DNA of 64,000 bases from an uncultured bacterium (GCA_905215775.1 CAJMRM010000006.1:9143-73142), one strand, 5' to 3'; positions 8,907 through 17,250 are shown, counted from the first letter of the stretch. Notes: generated by a model not told the origin, from the sequence alone. Translations and numbers: made by a program.

Positions 8907-9263
8907 TCATCCCTTCATCTTCGGCCGGAACACCAGGGATCCCAGATAGCCAAATACCAGGGCTCCGGAGATCCCCACAGCGCTGGCCGTAAATCCGCCT
9001 TTAAAGATTCCCAGGATTCCGTCCTCGCCCATGGCCTTTGCGATTCCCTTCCATAATGTATTCCCAAATCCAGTCAGAGGTACTGTGGCTCCAGCCCCGG
9101 CCCATTGGGCAAAGGGCTCATAAATTCCCAGAAAGCCCAGGACAGCTCCGGTGACCACCAGAAGCACCATGATCCTTCCCGGCATCAGCTTCGTCCGGTC
9201 CAGCAGAAGCTGAACTGCCGCACAGATCAGTCCTCCTGTCAGAAACGCCCGCATATATTCCAT
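8907..9263 (-). CDS. spoVAE: Stage V sporulation protein AE (SpoVAEb type)
   Basis: A 118-residue hydrophobic protein with about four membrane segments and the family motif TVPLTGFGN near residues 60-70. SpoVAC, SpoVAD and SpoVAE-type proteins form the inner-membrane machinery of spores that moves calcium-dipicolinate in during sporulation and out during germination. The gene follows spoVAD with a 39-base gap. No spoVAF or germinant-receptor gene follows; the next gene is convergent mgsA. Confidence 0.9.
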   Translation of the reverse strand: MEYMRAFLTGGLICAAVQLLLDRTKLMPGRIMVLLVVTGAVLGFLGIYEPFAQWAGAGATVPLTGFGNTLWKGIAKAMGEDGILGIFKGGFTASAVGISGALVFGYLGSLVFRPKMKG

Positions 9264-9302
9264 TTTACATCCGCCTTTCCTATTGTTTTCTTTGCTTTCC
9301 GG

Positions 9303-10331
9303 TCACTCCGGCCTCTCCAGGATCACCCCGTGGGCAATGCCCGGAACACTTCTTCCTTCATTAAAGCTGACCGTGGAAAGCAGCGCTCCTGTGGGTATAA
9401 AAAGGACTCTCTTCCACTCCCCCCGCTGAAGCTTAGGAAGGATATAGCCACAGAGGACCGCCGCAGAACAACCGCAGCCGCTTCCGCCGGCATGGGTATC
9501 CTGGGTATTTTCGTCAAAGATCTCGATCCCGCAGTCCATATACCGGCTTTCAATGTCATGACCGGCCTTTAACAGATAATCCAGCAGCAGCCTGCGCCCC
9601 ACCGCTCCCAGATCTCCGGTGATGATCCTGTCATAATATGCCTCATCCACTCCCAGATCCCTGAAATTAGTGACAATGGTATCCAGGGCGGCCATGGCCA
9701 TGGCTGCCCCCATATTCATGGAGTCCTTAAAATCCATATCCACGATCTTTCCGGTGGTGATCCCGGCCACCCGGGCCAGAGGACTCTTCCCCCCGCCTCT
9801 TTTTCCAAGGATCACAGCCCCGCAGCCAGTGACCGTCCAGGTGGCTGAAAACGGGCGCTGGTTCCCATATTCCAGCGGAAACCGGAACTGCTTTTCCGCC
9901 GACGCAAAATGGCTGGAGGCCGTCACCAGAACCTGATCGGCAAAATCCCCGGCCACTGTCATGGAGCCCAGCTGCAGCCCCTCTCCCATGGTGGAACAGG
10001 CGCCGTAAAGCCCGAACATGGGAAATTCCAGGTCCATGCTCCCGAAGGAGGTGGCGATCAGCTGGGCCAGAAGATCGCCTCCAAAATAATACCGGACCGC
10101 CTCCTTCTCCAGCCCGCTTTTTTCGATGGCCAGCCGGGCCGTCCTGGTCTGGAGCTCGCTTTCCGCCTCCTCCCAGGTCCGCTTTCCCAGCATGGAATCC
10201 ATCTCGATCCGGTCAAAATATTCCCCCAGCGGCCCCTCTCCCTCTTTTTTTCCCACCACCGAAGCGGCGGAAAGGACCAGCGGAGGATCCTCATATAACA
10301 GACTGGCTCTTCCTCTTTTACTCGTTCCCAT
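9303..10331 (-). CDS. spoVAD: Stage V sporulation protein AD
   Basis: The 342-residue protein has a thiolase-like fold; SpoVAD is the soluble dipicolinate-binding component of the SpoVA channel. Family hallmarks include GACSTMGEGLQLGSM, ASSHFASAEKQFRFPLEYG and the C-terminal GGSGCGCSA. It is separated from spoVAC by a solute-binding-protein gene with its own terminator, so spoVAD-AE are unlikely to be read mainly from the spoVAA-AC transcript. No confident sigma-G promoter could be picked out in the 120 bases before it. The ribosome site before the chosen ATG is weak. Confidence 0.92.
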   Translation of the reverse strand: MGTSKRGRASLLYEDPPLVLSAASVVGKKEGEGPLGEYFDRIEMDSMLGKRTWEEAESELQTRTARLAIEKSGLEKEAVRYYFGGDLLAQLIATSFGSMDLEFPMFGLYGACSTMGEGLQLGSMTVAGDFADQVLVTASSHFASAEKQFRFPLEYGNQRPFSATWTVTGCGAVILGKRGGGKSPLARVAGITTGKIVDMDFKDSMNMGAAMAMAALDTIVTNFRDLGVDEAYYDRIITGDLGAVGRRLLLDYLLKAGHDIESRYMDCGIEIFDENTQDTHAGGSGCGCSAAVLCGYILPKLQRGEWKRVLFIPTGALLSTVSFNEGRSVPGIAHGVILERPE

Positions 10332-10456
10332 ATTCCCATCGCCTTTCCGTTTCGATTCTTTATCCTCCAGTATTCCCGGCTTTCATGGAAATTATGTCCC
10401 AGCAGAGCCGAAGAGCATCGTTGGTACAAAATATATCTTCTGATCAAAAGCTGTAT

Positions 10457-10510
10457 AAAAAAGCCCTGAGGTCTCCTCCGCAAGGAGGACACCCCAAGGC
10501 TGGCTCTTTT
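10457..10510 (-). terminator. Strong terminator after the peptide-binding lipoprotein gene
   Basis: A hairpin with arms of about 20 bases around a TTGC loop (minus strand) ends in six T residues. It lies 24 bases past the stop of the upstream gene and would isolate spoVAD from it. Confidence 0.88.
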
Positions 10511-10533
10511 ATCCGGCTGTATTAGGAACGTTC

Positions 10534-12132
10534 CTATTCCCAGCTCATTTTGTGATAATATGTAGATCCCGCCGCGTTGATATTGAAGCCCTTCAGCCCT
10601 TTCTTATACGCGCGGATATTGTTTCTTACGAACAGGGGCGCCTGCGGGCAAAGCTCATTGACTGCGTTGCTCAGCTCTGTGACCGCCTTCTCGTTCTCCT
10701 CCGGATCCAGCGTTGTCTGTACCTTTTCGATCAGGGCATCGATCTCCGGATCGTTCAGCCTGGTCTTATTGGAGCCGTTGATGGACATGGAGTGGTAAAC
10801 ACCCTGGGAGTATGCCAGTACGGAAGATGCTGTGTAGTTTCCGATGGCTGCCTGATAATCTCCCGTTGCGGTCACATCCAGATAGGTGGCAAGGTCCATG
10901 GACTCCAGGGTCGTTTCGATCCCCAGATTTTCCTTCAGACAGCTCTGGATTACCTGGCCCTGGCGGAGCTTCATATCGTCAGAACAGATGATCGCAAAGC
11001 CGCAGTCAGCCGGATCCAGACCCGAAGCGGCAAGATATTCCTTTGCCTTTTCCACATCATAGGTCATGGCTCCCGTATCGGTTACGCCGTTGAAGCAGCC
11101 TGGGAGCATGAAATCGCTGACGCTTCCGGTTCCCTGTAAGGATACCTGGATCACAGCCTCTTTATCGATCGCAGAGGCGATGGCCCTTCTGAAATCTGCG
11201 TTATTAAAGGGAGCGATCTCATTGTTGATCATCATCCACTGATGGGTGGTTCCGGCCTCGTTGAACACCTCCAGGCTCGGATCCTCTGTAAGACGGGTAA
11301 GATCTGTGGTCTCCACGTCTACCACCAGATCCACTTCTCCTGTTTCCAGCGCCATGGTACGGGAGGAGCCCTCCGGGATCACCTTCCAGATCACATGCTT
11401 GATGGGAGCTGCGCCGCCCCAGTAATCCTCAAAGGCCTCGTATTCGATGCTCTCGCCCTTTTTCCATTCCACCAGCTTATATGGACCGGTTCCGATGGGC
11501 TCTTTATTGAAGTCATGGCCGCTCTCGATCAGGTCTGCCGGCAGGACCGCGTTTCCATGGTGGCAGAGGTCATAAAGGAGACCGGACTGGGGGCCGTCCG
11601 TGGTGATCTTGACCGTATAGTCGTCCACGATCTCCACTGTACCGGTGGACTGCCCGTACTGGGAAACCTGAGGGGATTCCTTACAGAGATCCAGGGACGC
11701 CTTCACGTCTCTGGCCTTCATTTCCTGGCCATTGTGGAACTTTACGCCTTTTCTTAAATGGAACAGCCATTCCGTATCGCTTACGATCTCATAGCTTTCG
11801 CACAGGGACGGCTGGGGAGAAAGATCGTCTCCCGTGGAGAACAGGCGGTCATGGGTCATGGTATTCAGATAGTCTCCCGCCGTTGCATTATGAAGATGTG
11901 TGGTCATACTGGGAGCTTCGTTGGCCGTAGCGATGATCAGCGTATCCTTCACAGCGGCGCTGCTGTTCTCAGCCTTTCCAGCTTCCTGGGACGCTCCGGC
12001 TTCCGTTTTCTCCGTCTCGGCAGAGGCGCTTTCGCTCTCCTTGGGAGCAGGGCTTCCGCAGCCTGTAAATAAACCTGCTGCCATTGTCAGTGCCAGAGCA
12101 GACGCAAGTCTGCGCATCTGTTTTTTCCTCAT
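10534..12132 (-). CDS. Peptide/oligopeptide ABC transporter substrate-binding lipoprotein
   Basis: The 532-residue protein is an SBP_bac_5 (DppA/OppA-like) extracellular binding protein. It has a lipoprotein signal peptide with lipobox LFTGC near residue 25, an acidic Ser/Glu-rich linker to about residue 60, and the family segment FHLRKGVKFHNGQEM. The start at 12132 (MRKKQMRR) is chosen over the ATG 15 codons upstream because AGAAGGAG lies just before it. No permease or ATPase genes are adjacent, so the transporter partner is elsewhere. It interrupts the spoVA series and has its own promoters and terminator, which suggests insertion of an independent unit. The ligand is unknown. Confidence 0.88.
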   Translation of the reverse strand: MRKKQMRRLASALALTMAAGLFTGCGSPAPKESESASAETEKTEAGASQEAGKAENSSAAVKDTLIIATANEAPSMTTHLHNATAGDYLNTMTHDRLFSTGDDLSPQPSLCESYEIVSDTEWLFHLRKGVKFHNGQEMKARDVKASLDLCKESPQVSQYGQSTGTVEIVDDYTVKITTDGPQSGLLYDLCHHGNAVLPADLIESGHDFNKEPIGTGPYKLVEWKKGESIEYEAFEDYWGGAAPIKHVIWKVIPEGSSRTMALETGEVDLVVDVETTDLTRLTEDPSLEVFNEAGTTHQWMMINNEIAPFNNADFRRAIASAIDKEAVIQVSLQGTGSVSDFMLPGCFNGVTDTGAMTYDVEKAKEYLAASGLDPADCGFAIICSDDMKLRQGQVIQSCLKENLGIETTLESMDLATYLDVTATGDYQAAIGNYTASSVLAYSQGVYHSMSINGSNKTRLNDPEIDALIEKVQTTLDPEENEKAVTELSNAVNELCPQAPLFVRNNIRAYKKGLKGFNINAAGSTYYHKMSWE

Positions 12133-12187
12133 ACTTGTTCTCCTTCTCTTTTTCATTTTATTTGCATGCCGCGACACAATGCATTTT

Positions 12188-12280
12188 ATTATAATTCAAA
12201 AGATTTATACATTTCAAATTTTTTATTCAAATAATCTTTCTCCACTCCATCAATATAGCAAAAACAGACAAATAAACCAA
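12188..12280 (-). promoter_or_regulatory. Two candidate promoters for the peptide-binding protein gene
   Basis: On the minus strand one pair is TTGGTT (12275-12280) and TATATT (12252-12257) with 17 bases between and a TG extension. A second pair is TTGAAA (12212-12217) and TATAAT (12188-12193) with 18 bases between. The region is strongly AT-rich. Confidence 0.6.
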
Positions 12281-12313
12281 GTAAATTCTATATTTTTTTA
12301 CATTTTCCACAAA

Positions 12314-12366
12314 ATAAAAAAGGATACTGTAAAAGCGGCTCCAACGCCTGCCTTTGCAGCATCCTG
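12314..12366 (-). terminator. Terminator after spoVAC
   Basis: On the minus strand AGGATGCTG pairs with CAGTATCCT around a GC-rich inner stem and is followed by six T residues. It closes the sigF-spoVAA-AB-AC transcript. Confidence 0.8.
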
Positions 12367-12388
12367 TTTTCCAGCTTCCGTATCCGGA

Positions 12389-12847
12389 TCAGAGCGGAAG
12401 GATCCCCATGGCCCCTCCGATCCAGTATGCCAGTCCCAGCGCCCAGCTGGCAAAGATCCCATACAGGATCACCGGCCCGGCGATGGTAAAGATCTTGCAG
12501 CCGATGCCGAACACATGGCCCTCCGACCGGTATTCAATGGCTGCGGCCGCCACGGAATTGGCAAAGCCTGTGATGGGAACCAGGGCTCCCGCGCCTGCGA
12601 ACTTCACGATCCTCTGATAAAGGTTAAGCCCCGTCAGGACCACGCTGGCAGCGATGAGCGTTAAGGTGGTCCAGGCCGCGGCCGTCTCCTTTTCCATTCC
12701 CATGGAGCCGTAAAAGCCCAGACATGCCTGGCCCGCCGCACAAATCGCTCCTCCCGCCAGAAATGCCCTCAGCATATTTTTTACCGTGCTGTGGACCGGC
12801 GTGACCTCCTTTACATACGTTCCGTATTCTTTTTTCTCGATCTCCAT
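12389..12847 (-). CDS. spoVAC: Stage V sporulation protein AC
   Basis: The 152-residue membrane protein has four to five hydrophobic segments and the SpoVA signature GAGALVPITGFANSV near residue 88. SpoVAC acts in the spore inner membrane as part of the dipicolinate channel. Its ATG overlaps the TGA of spoVAB (TGATG), so translation is probably coupled. A terminator follows. Confidence 0.92.
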   Translation of the reverse strand: MEIEKKEYGTYVKEVTPVHSTVKNMLRAFLAGGAICAAGQACLGFYGSMGMEKETAAAWTTLTLIAASVVLTGLNLYQRIVKFAGAGALVPITGFANSVAAAAIEYRSEGHVFGIGCKIFTIAGPVILYGIFASWALGLAYWIGGAMGILPL

Positions 12848-13272
12848 CAGTTACCTCCAAATCCTCTGGAAAAATAGACCATGGCCCCCGCGAATTTCCC
12901 GGCGGCAATGGAAAGGATCAGATATTGGATCCCCACCGAAAGCCGCAGGCGCCGGCCCAGCACCGGAAGGGCCTTTAAGGTCTCTGCCAGCGACATCACC
13001 AGGCACCCCACGAACACTCCGGAGGCAAGCCCCCACAGAGCCAGGAAAAACGTCCCGGCTCCCGCCAGGGGCCACTGGAACAGATCCATCAGGTTTCCAG
13101 CCGTTCCTCCCAGGATCAGCATGGTCTCATAAAGGATCACATGACCTTTTGTATGCGTCGCTCCCATGAGCCGCGGAAACACGCCGATGATGGCCAGAAA
13201 GGCAAAGATCCCTGCGGCGATGACGCCTCCGGAGCTGAGACCGATGAAAAAAAGCGCCAGCCTACCGTACAT
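12847..13272 (-). CDS. spoVAB: Stage V sporulation protein AB
   Basis: A 141-residue membrane protein with several hydrophobic helices, of the SpoVAB family, required with SpoVAA for dipicolinate handling in spores. The frame is open further upstream, but the start at 13272 (MYGRLALFF) has a GGGAGG site nine bases before it and overlaps the end of spoVAA by only 11 bases. Its stop overlaps the spoVAC start. Confidence 0.88.
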   Translation of the reverse strand: MYGRLALFFIGLSSGGVIAAGIFAFLAIIGVFPRLMGATHTKGHVILYETMLILGGTAGNLMDLFQWPLAGAGTFFLALWGLASGVFVGCLVMSLAETLKALPVLGRRLRLSVGIQYLILSIAAGKFAGAMVYFSRGFGGN

Positions 13273-13891
13273 CGGTCTGCGCCTCCCTTCTCCCGGCATT
13301 CTGGATCAGCGTCTTGTCCAGGTTTTCCTCATAAAGACGCATCTCCACCTCAATGGGCGTTGGGTCCACCGTGATCTTCCAGGAGGCAAAGTGGTTGAAA
13401 AACACCAGGATTCCCAGCGAGAGCCCTGCCGAATAAGAGATCTCCAGAAGGGTGATCCCCTGGGGCTCCGTTCCCATAATAAGCCGGTACAGATTCCCGA
13501 ACACGTCGGTGACGTTGGCGTCGTTATTAAAGGTCATAATGGCAAAGGCTGCCCCGCAGAAGGAAACCGCTGATACAAAGGACGTTTTCAGCCATTGGAA
13601 TACCGCCCTTCTTTTTATGCGGGGCTTATATAAAACGACAAAGTCCGTTTCCCCGACGCTGCTCACCTGGATGGAGGAGCCTGTCCCTTCCAGTTCCTCC
13701 AGAAGGTCCATGACGCTCCCCACATAAGAGCCCTCCCGGTCCCGGTCCTTAAAGGTTGTGACCTTAATGGACCTGATCCTGGCCTCCACTGACCGATTCT
13801 GGCAGTGGACCCGGGCGATATCCTTTATCCTTACCTCCGGCTCATACACCTCCGTGCTCTGGGAAAGCTTTATATAGACCGTATCGCTCAA
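13262..13891 (-). CDS. spoVAA: Stage V sporulation protein AA, TTG start
   Basis: The 209-residue protein resembles B. subtilis SpoVAA along its length: an N-terminal soluble part beginning MSDTVYIKLSQ, two membrane helices (about 100-120 and 145-165) and the conserved C-terminal PTPIEVEMRLYEE. The start codon is TTG, overlapping the TGA stop of the preceding small gene in the form TTGA, so initiation probably depends on that gene's translation. It is expected to be expressed in the forespore. Confidence 0.9.
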   Translation of the reverse strand: MSDTVYIKLSQSTEVYEPEVRIKDIARVHCQNRSVEARIRSIKVTTFKDRDREGSYVGSVMDLLEELEGTGSSIQVSSVGETDFVVLYKPRIKRRAVFQWLKTSFVSAVSFCGAAFAIMTFNNDANVTDVFGNLYRLIMGTEPQGITLLEISYSAGLSLGILVFFNHFASWKITVDPTPIEVEMRLYEENLDKTLIQNAGRREAQTDVR

Positions 13892-14040
13892 AGCTCCACC
13901 AGCTTCCCGTCTTCGTGGAATACCAGAGTTCCCTCCGGTCCCTCCTCCGCTCCCTGCATCCCGCAGATCATATACCAGACCATCAATATAATGGCCGCAA
14001 AAAACATTGCCGATGCAAAAATCTGAAGTCCGTGTTTCAT
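13888..14040 (-). CDS. 50-residue single-pass membrane protein between sigF and spoVAA
   Basis: I do not recognise this protein. It reads MKHGLQIFASAMFFAAIILM at the start, has one hydrophobic helix (about residues 6-28) and an acidic C-terminal tail ending in HEDGKLVEL. The gene is supported by an excellent ribosome site (AAGAAGGAG, five bases before the ATG), by filling the gap between sigF and spoVAA, and by the TTGA overlap of its stop with the spoVAA start. Its position predicts forespore expression and a link to the SpoVA membrane proteins, but that is inference from context only. Confidence 0.72.
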   Translation of the reverse strand: MKHGLQIFASAMFFAAIILMVWYMICGMQGAEEGPEGTLVFHEDGKLVEL

Positions 14041-14090
14041 TGGTCTCTCCTTCTTTCCTTTTATCCCTAGTATGCGCAGACTCTGTTTTT

Positions 14091-14819
14091 TTATTCCATC
14101 ATCCGCTCCCTCAGCTGTCTCAGGATCCGTTTTTCCAGCCTGGAGACCTGCACCTGGGAAATCCCCAGCTCCGATGCAATGACCGTCTGGGTCTTATTTT
14201 CAAAATACCGCTTTAAGATGATCTGCTGCTCCTGCTCTCCCAGATCCTTTAAAAGCTCCGTCAGGACCATACGGTTTAACACACGGTCATTTTCTGAATT
14301 TTTTTCTGCGATCCGGTCCATGAGGCAGCCGCCGTTCTCATCGTCGCGGCCCATCGGCCGGTAAATGGATTCCACCTCCGCTCCCGCCTCCAGGGACGCC
14401 GCCACCTCCTCGCGGCTGGCTCCCACCTCCCTCGCCAGCTCCTCGATGGTGGGCTCTCTGCCCAGGGAAAACTCCAGCCGTTCCCTGGCTGCCCCGGTCC
14501 TGGCGGCCAGCTCCTTTAAGGGGCGGCTCACCTTGATCATCCCGTCGTCCCGAAGAAACCGCCGGATCTCCCCGGTGATCATGGGGACCGCGTAGGTGGA
14601 GAGCTTCACGTCCATGGACAGATCAAACTTGTCAATGGCCTTCATGAGCCCGATGCTCCCGATCTGGAACAGATCCTCCAGCTCATAGCCGCGGCCGGAA
14701 AACCTCCGGACGATGCTCCAGATCAGCCCCATGTTCTCTGTCACCAGCGCATCCCTGGCTTCCTTATCTCCCTGGTGTGCCCGTCTGATATACTCCATGG
14801 TGTCTGTCATCCGCGTCAC
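14091..14819 (-). CDS. sigF: Forespore sigma factor SigF
   Basis: The 242-residue sigma-70 family protein has region 2 (NMGLIWSIVRRFSGRGYELEDLFQ), region 3 and a region 4 helix-turn-helix (TQTVIASELGISQVQVSR). It directs the first forespore-specific transcription programme. It overlaps the end of spoIIAB by four bases in the classical anti-anti-sigma/anti-sigma/sigma operon. The order and sizes match sigF rather than sigG or sigB. Confidence 0.96.
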   Translation of the reverse strand: MTRMTDTMEYIRRAHQGDKEARDALVTENMGLIWSIVRRFSGRGYELEDLFQIGSIGLMKAIDKFDLSMDVKLSTYAVPMITGEIRRFLRDDGMIKVSRPLKELAARTGAARERLEFSLGREPTIEELAREVGASREEVAASLEAGAEVESIYRPMGRDDENGGCLMDRIAEKNSENDRVLNRMVLTELLKDLGEQEQQIILKRYFENKTQTVIASELGISQVQVSRLEKRILRQLRERMME

Positions 14820-15241
14820 CTGCCGATTTTCTTTCTCATGGTCACCGTGGTGCCGGAGCCCGGGGCGGACACCACCTCCACCTGATCCATAAAGGCCTCC
14901 ATAAAGGAAAAGCCCATGCCGGACCGCTCCCCGTCCGGCGCTGTGGTGTACATGGGCTCCATGGCCTTTGCCACATCCCGGATCCCCACGCCCTGGTCCT
15001 GGACCAATACCGTCAGTACGTCCTCTTCTGCCGACAGCTCCAGGGTAATGATCCCCTTTCCCCCCTGGTAGCCGTGGATCACCGCATTGGTCACCGCCTC
15101 CGATACCGCCGTCTTCACATCCTCCAGCTCCTCCAGGGTCGGATCCATCCGGCTTAAGAACACGGCCGCCGTTACCCGGGCAAACTCTTCGTTTTCTGAC
15201 ACACTGTCCATTTTTATGGTTACGACATTTCTGTTTCTCAT
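14816..15241 (-). CDS. spoIIAB: Anti-sigma-F factor and serine kinase SpoIIAB
   Basis: The 141-residue GHKL-fold ATPase has an N box (SEAVTNAVIHGY), a G1 box (VQDQGVGIRDV) and a G2 box (SGMGFSFMEAFMD). SpoIIAB binds and inhibits SigF and phosphorylates SpoIIAA, so it sets forespore timing. The gene overlaps spoIIAA upstream and sigF downstream by four bases each, consistent with balanced, coupled synthesis of the three partners. Confidence 0.96.
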   Translation of the reverse strand: MRNRNVVTIKMDSVSENEEFARVTAAVFLSRMDPTLEELEDVKTAVSEAVTNAVIHGYQGGKGIITLELSAEEDVLTVLVQDQGVGIRDVAKAMEPMYTTAPDGERSGMGFSFMEAFMDQVEVVSAPGSGTTVTMRKKIGR

Positions 15242-15594
15242 GGCTTTTTCACCCCCTGACCGCCAAACGCCTCCTCCTCTGAATCGTAGATCTCCATCAG
15301 CGCCGGGATCCCGGCGATCTTCAGCACCCGCAGCACCTGGGGCCCAGCCCCGTAAAGACCGGCCCTCCCTCCGCTGGCCTTCATTTCCTTATACCGGTTT
15401 AAGAGTATCCCGATTCCGGAGCTGTCCATGAACTCCGTCCCCGTGAAATCAAAAAGGATCCTTGAAATATAATTTTCTGCCATGAGCAGGTCTGTCTCAT
15501 ATTTCAAGTTCCTGCAGTTGTGATGGTCCAGCTCCCTGGGCAGACGGATCACCAGAGTCTGTCCCTTGGCCTCATACATGAACGATGGTTCCAT
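15238..15594 (-). CDS. spoIIAA: Anti-sigma-F factor antagonist SpoIIAA
   Basis: The 118-residue STAS-domain protein has the phosphorylation site motif EFMDSSGIGILLNRY with the target serine near residue 58. Unphosphorylated SpoIIAA releases SigF from SpoIIAB. The ATG follows an AAAGGAG site. A small inverted repeat (AGTCCG/CGGAC, 15621-15635) sits in the leader. No convincing sigma-H promoter was found in the 200 bases upstream, although one is expected from B. subtilis. Confidence 0.95.
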   Translation of the reverse strand: MEPSFMYEAKGQTLVIRLPRELDHHNCRNLKYETDLLMAENYISRILFDFTGTEFMDSSGIGILLNRYKEMKASGGRAGLYGAGPQVLRVLKIAGIPALMEIYDSEEEAFGGQGVKKP

Positions 15595-15737
15595 AATGCA
15601 TCTCCTTTCAGATAAAACAAAGTCCGCTTACGGACCTCTCCGCCTGCGGCAGACCGCTTCCCCGTTTGTGCGCTCTTCTGCCCCATGACGATCCCCGCAG
15701 AATATTTTTATGGCCCAGGCCCTTCTTTGCCGCAACA

Positions 15738-15776
15738 TAAAAAAGACCCTGCAGCTTTTCTTCTGTAAGGTCTTTT
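15738..15776 (-). terminator. Terminator after the membrane TPR protein gene
   Basis: A hairpin with AAAAGACCTT and AGGGTCTTTTTT arms (minus strand) ends the valS-folC-TPR operon about 25 bases after the last stop codon. Confidence 0.85.
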
Positions 15777-15801
15777 CATTCAGGCTCACGGCCTGCTCCC
15801 G

Positions 15802-17106
15802 CTAATATCCCCGCTCCGCCCTGGCAGTTTCCGCCAGCGGAGAGTCTGCAAAGTTCATGATCACCTGGCCGAACAGCTGGTCCGCCGTCTCCTCATCGCC
15901 CTTTGTCTTATAGATCATGGCCATGTTGAAGATGATCTGGGGATTCTTATCGTTGATCTCCATGTATTTTTCGTAGTAGTGAAGGGCCGTATCATAATCC
16001 CCGGCCGCCGTGCTCTGGGCTCCCAGACTCTCCAGGACCGCCGGTGCGCTGGCATTCATTTCTGCCTGGAGCTCTCCCAGGACGCCGGCCATGCTCTCAT
16101 CGGTGATCTTGCTCTGGTCCAGGCCAATATAAAGCCCCACTGCCGTCTGGATGTCTCCCTTCCGCCAGGCGTTTACGATCTGCACCATGGTCCCGTACTG
16201 GGACAGCGTGCTGTCTGAGTCGCCCATGAGGCTGTTGAGATTTTCCTCTGCCGCCTCCTTTTCCTGGCGGTACTGGTCCGCCTCCTCCTGGAGGCTGTCG
16301 GCCTTCTGGTTGGCCAGGTTCAGCTTATCGGCGTAGGCGCGCATCTCCTGGTTATGCTCGTAATTCAGCGACCGCTCTCTGGCCGGCATCACCATGAACA
16401 CCACCAGCACCGCTCCCAGGACCAGGCCGATGGCAATGTTGATGATGGACTGCCATCCGGTATTTTCCTTGTAGGTGGGCGGCAGGATCACATCGTCATC
16501 CTGCATCTCCCGGTGGGAAAAGGCGTTTTTCATCTTCCGCTTTTCCACGTCAGCCTTGCCAGTCCTGGACTTCACATATTCCATATACCGCTGGGCCTTC
16601 TGGTTGGTCTTATCGATCTGTAAGACCTTAAAAAGGGATTTCCCCGCCTTTGTATAATCCCCGTGCTCCATATAAAGAAGGGCCAGGAGCAGGTGGGCCT
16701 TTACAAAATTCGGCTTTTCCTCCACGATCCGCTTCAGCTGCAGAACCGCCAGGTCGTCGCTGCCGCCCTGGGCGTGGAACAGCGCCTGGTTATACTTTTT
16801 TATGGTCTGGCTGGCGATCTCCAGCTGCCCAGGCTTTCTCTGCACCTCGTCCAGATAATGGTCCGCCAGGTTTTTCTCCGGCTGGAGGTTAATGCTGATG
16901 ACCCACTGGGTCAGCGCGTCGGAGGTCTCCCCCATCTCATAAAAGATCAGCCCCAGAAGATTCCTGGCGTCCGTATGATATTTGTTGAACTGCAGCGCTC
17001 TTTTTAAATACAGCGCGGCCCCGGAAAGATCCCTTTCCTTCGCCATTTCCAGGCCACGGTTATAATAGCTGTTGGCCGCAAACTGGATCTTCTGCAAATA
17101 GTCCAT
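15802..17106 (-). CDS. Membrane-anchored tetratricopeptide-repeat protein
   Basis: The 434-residue protein has several TPR units in an N-terminal cytoplasmic part (about 5-160, including EMAKERDLSGAALYLKRALQ), one membrane helix (about 224-243), a coiled-coil (about 250-300) and further TPR-like repeats at the C-terminus (YDTALHYYEKYMEINDKNPQ). It is probably a protein-interaction scaffold spanning the membrane; its partners are unknown. It is the last gene of the val T-box operon, four bases after a 46-residue protein gene. Confidence 0.8.
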   Translation of the reverse strand: MDYLQKIQFAANSYYNRGLEMAKERDLSGAALYLKRALQFNKYHTDARNLLGLIFYEMGETSDALTQWVISINLQPEKNLADHYLDEVQRKPGQLEIASQTIKKYNQALFHAQGGSDDLAVLQLKRIVEEKPNFVKAHLLLALLYMEHGDYTKAGKSLFKVLQIDKTNQKAQRYMEYVKSRTGKADVEKRKMKNAFSHREMQDDDVILPPTYKENTGWQSIINIAIGLVLGAVLVVFMVMPARERSLNYEHNQEMRAYADKLNLANQKADSLQEEADQYRQEKEAAEENLNSLMGDSDSTLSQYGTMVQIVNAWRKGDIQTAVGLYIGLDQSKITDESMAGVLGELQAEMNASAPAVLESLGAQSTAAGDYDTALHYYEKYMEINDKNPQIIFNMAMIYKTKGDEETADQLFGQVIMNFADSPLAETARAERGY

Positions 17107-17109
17107 AAA

Positions 17110-17250
17110 TTATTTTTCCTTTATCTCCTTCATGATCTCCATCATGATGTCTGCCATGTCCGTCAGATCGCTCTTTACGATGGCGTCGCTGACTGCCTCC
17201 ACTTCAAGGCTGGGCTTAAACCTTTGGATCTCTTCCTCAAAATCGATCAT
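17110..17250 (-). CDS. 46-residue acidic protein between folC and the TPR gene
   Basis: The sequence MIDFEEEIQRFKPSLEVEAV continues with a helical, charged and methionine-rich tail (ADIMMEIMKEIKEK). I do not recognise a family. It is supported by a GGAGG site eight bases before the ATG, an ATGA overlap with the end of folC and an only 3-base gap to the TPR gene. It has no membrane helix or cysteines. A role as partner of the downstream TPR protein is possible but unproven. Confidence 0.7.
   Translation of the reverse strand: MIDFEEEIQRFKPSLEVEAVSDAIVKSDLTDMADIMMEIMKEIKEK

Noticed and set aside
10332..10456. Sigma-G promoter before spoVAD
   Set aside because: A CATAAT-like element is present, but no acceptable -35 lies at the right distance, so no call was made.
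15595..15737. Sigma-H promoter before spoIIAA
   Set aside because: Expected by analogy with B. subtilis, but no sequence close to the sigma-H consensus was found.
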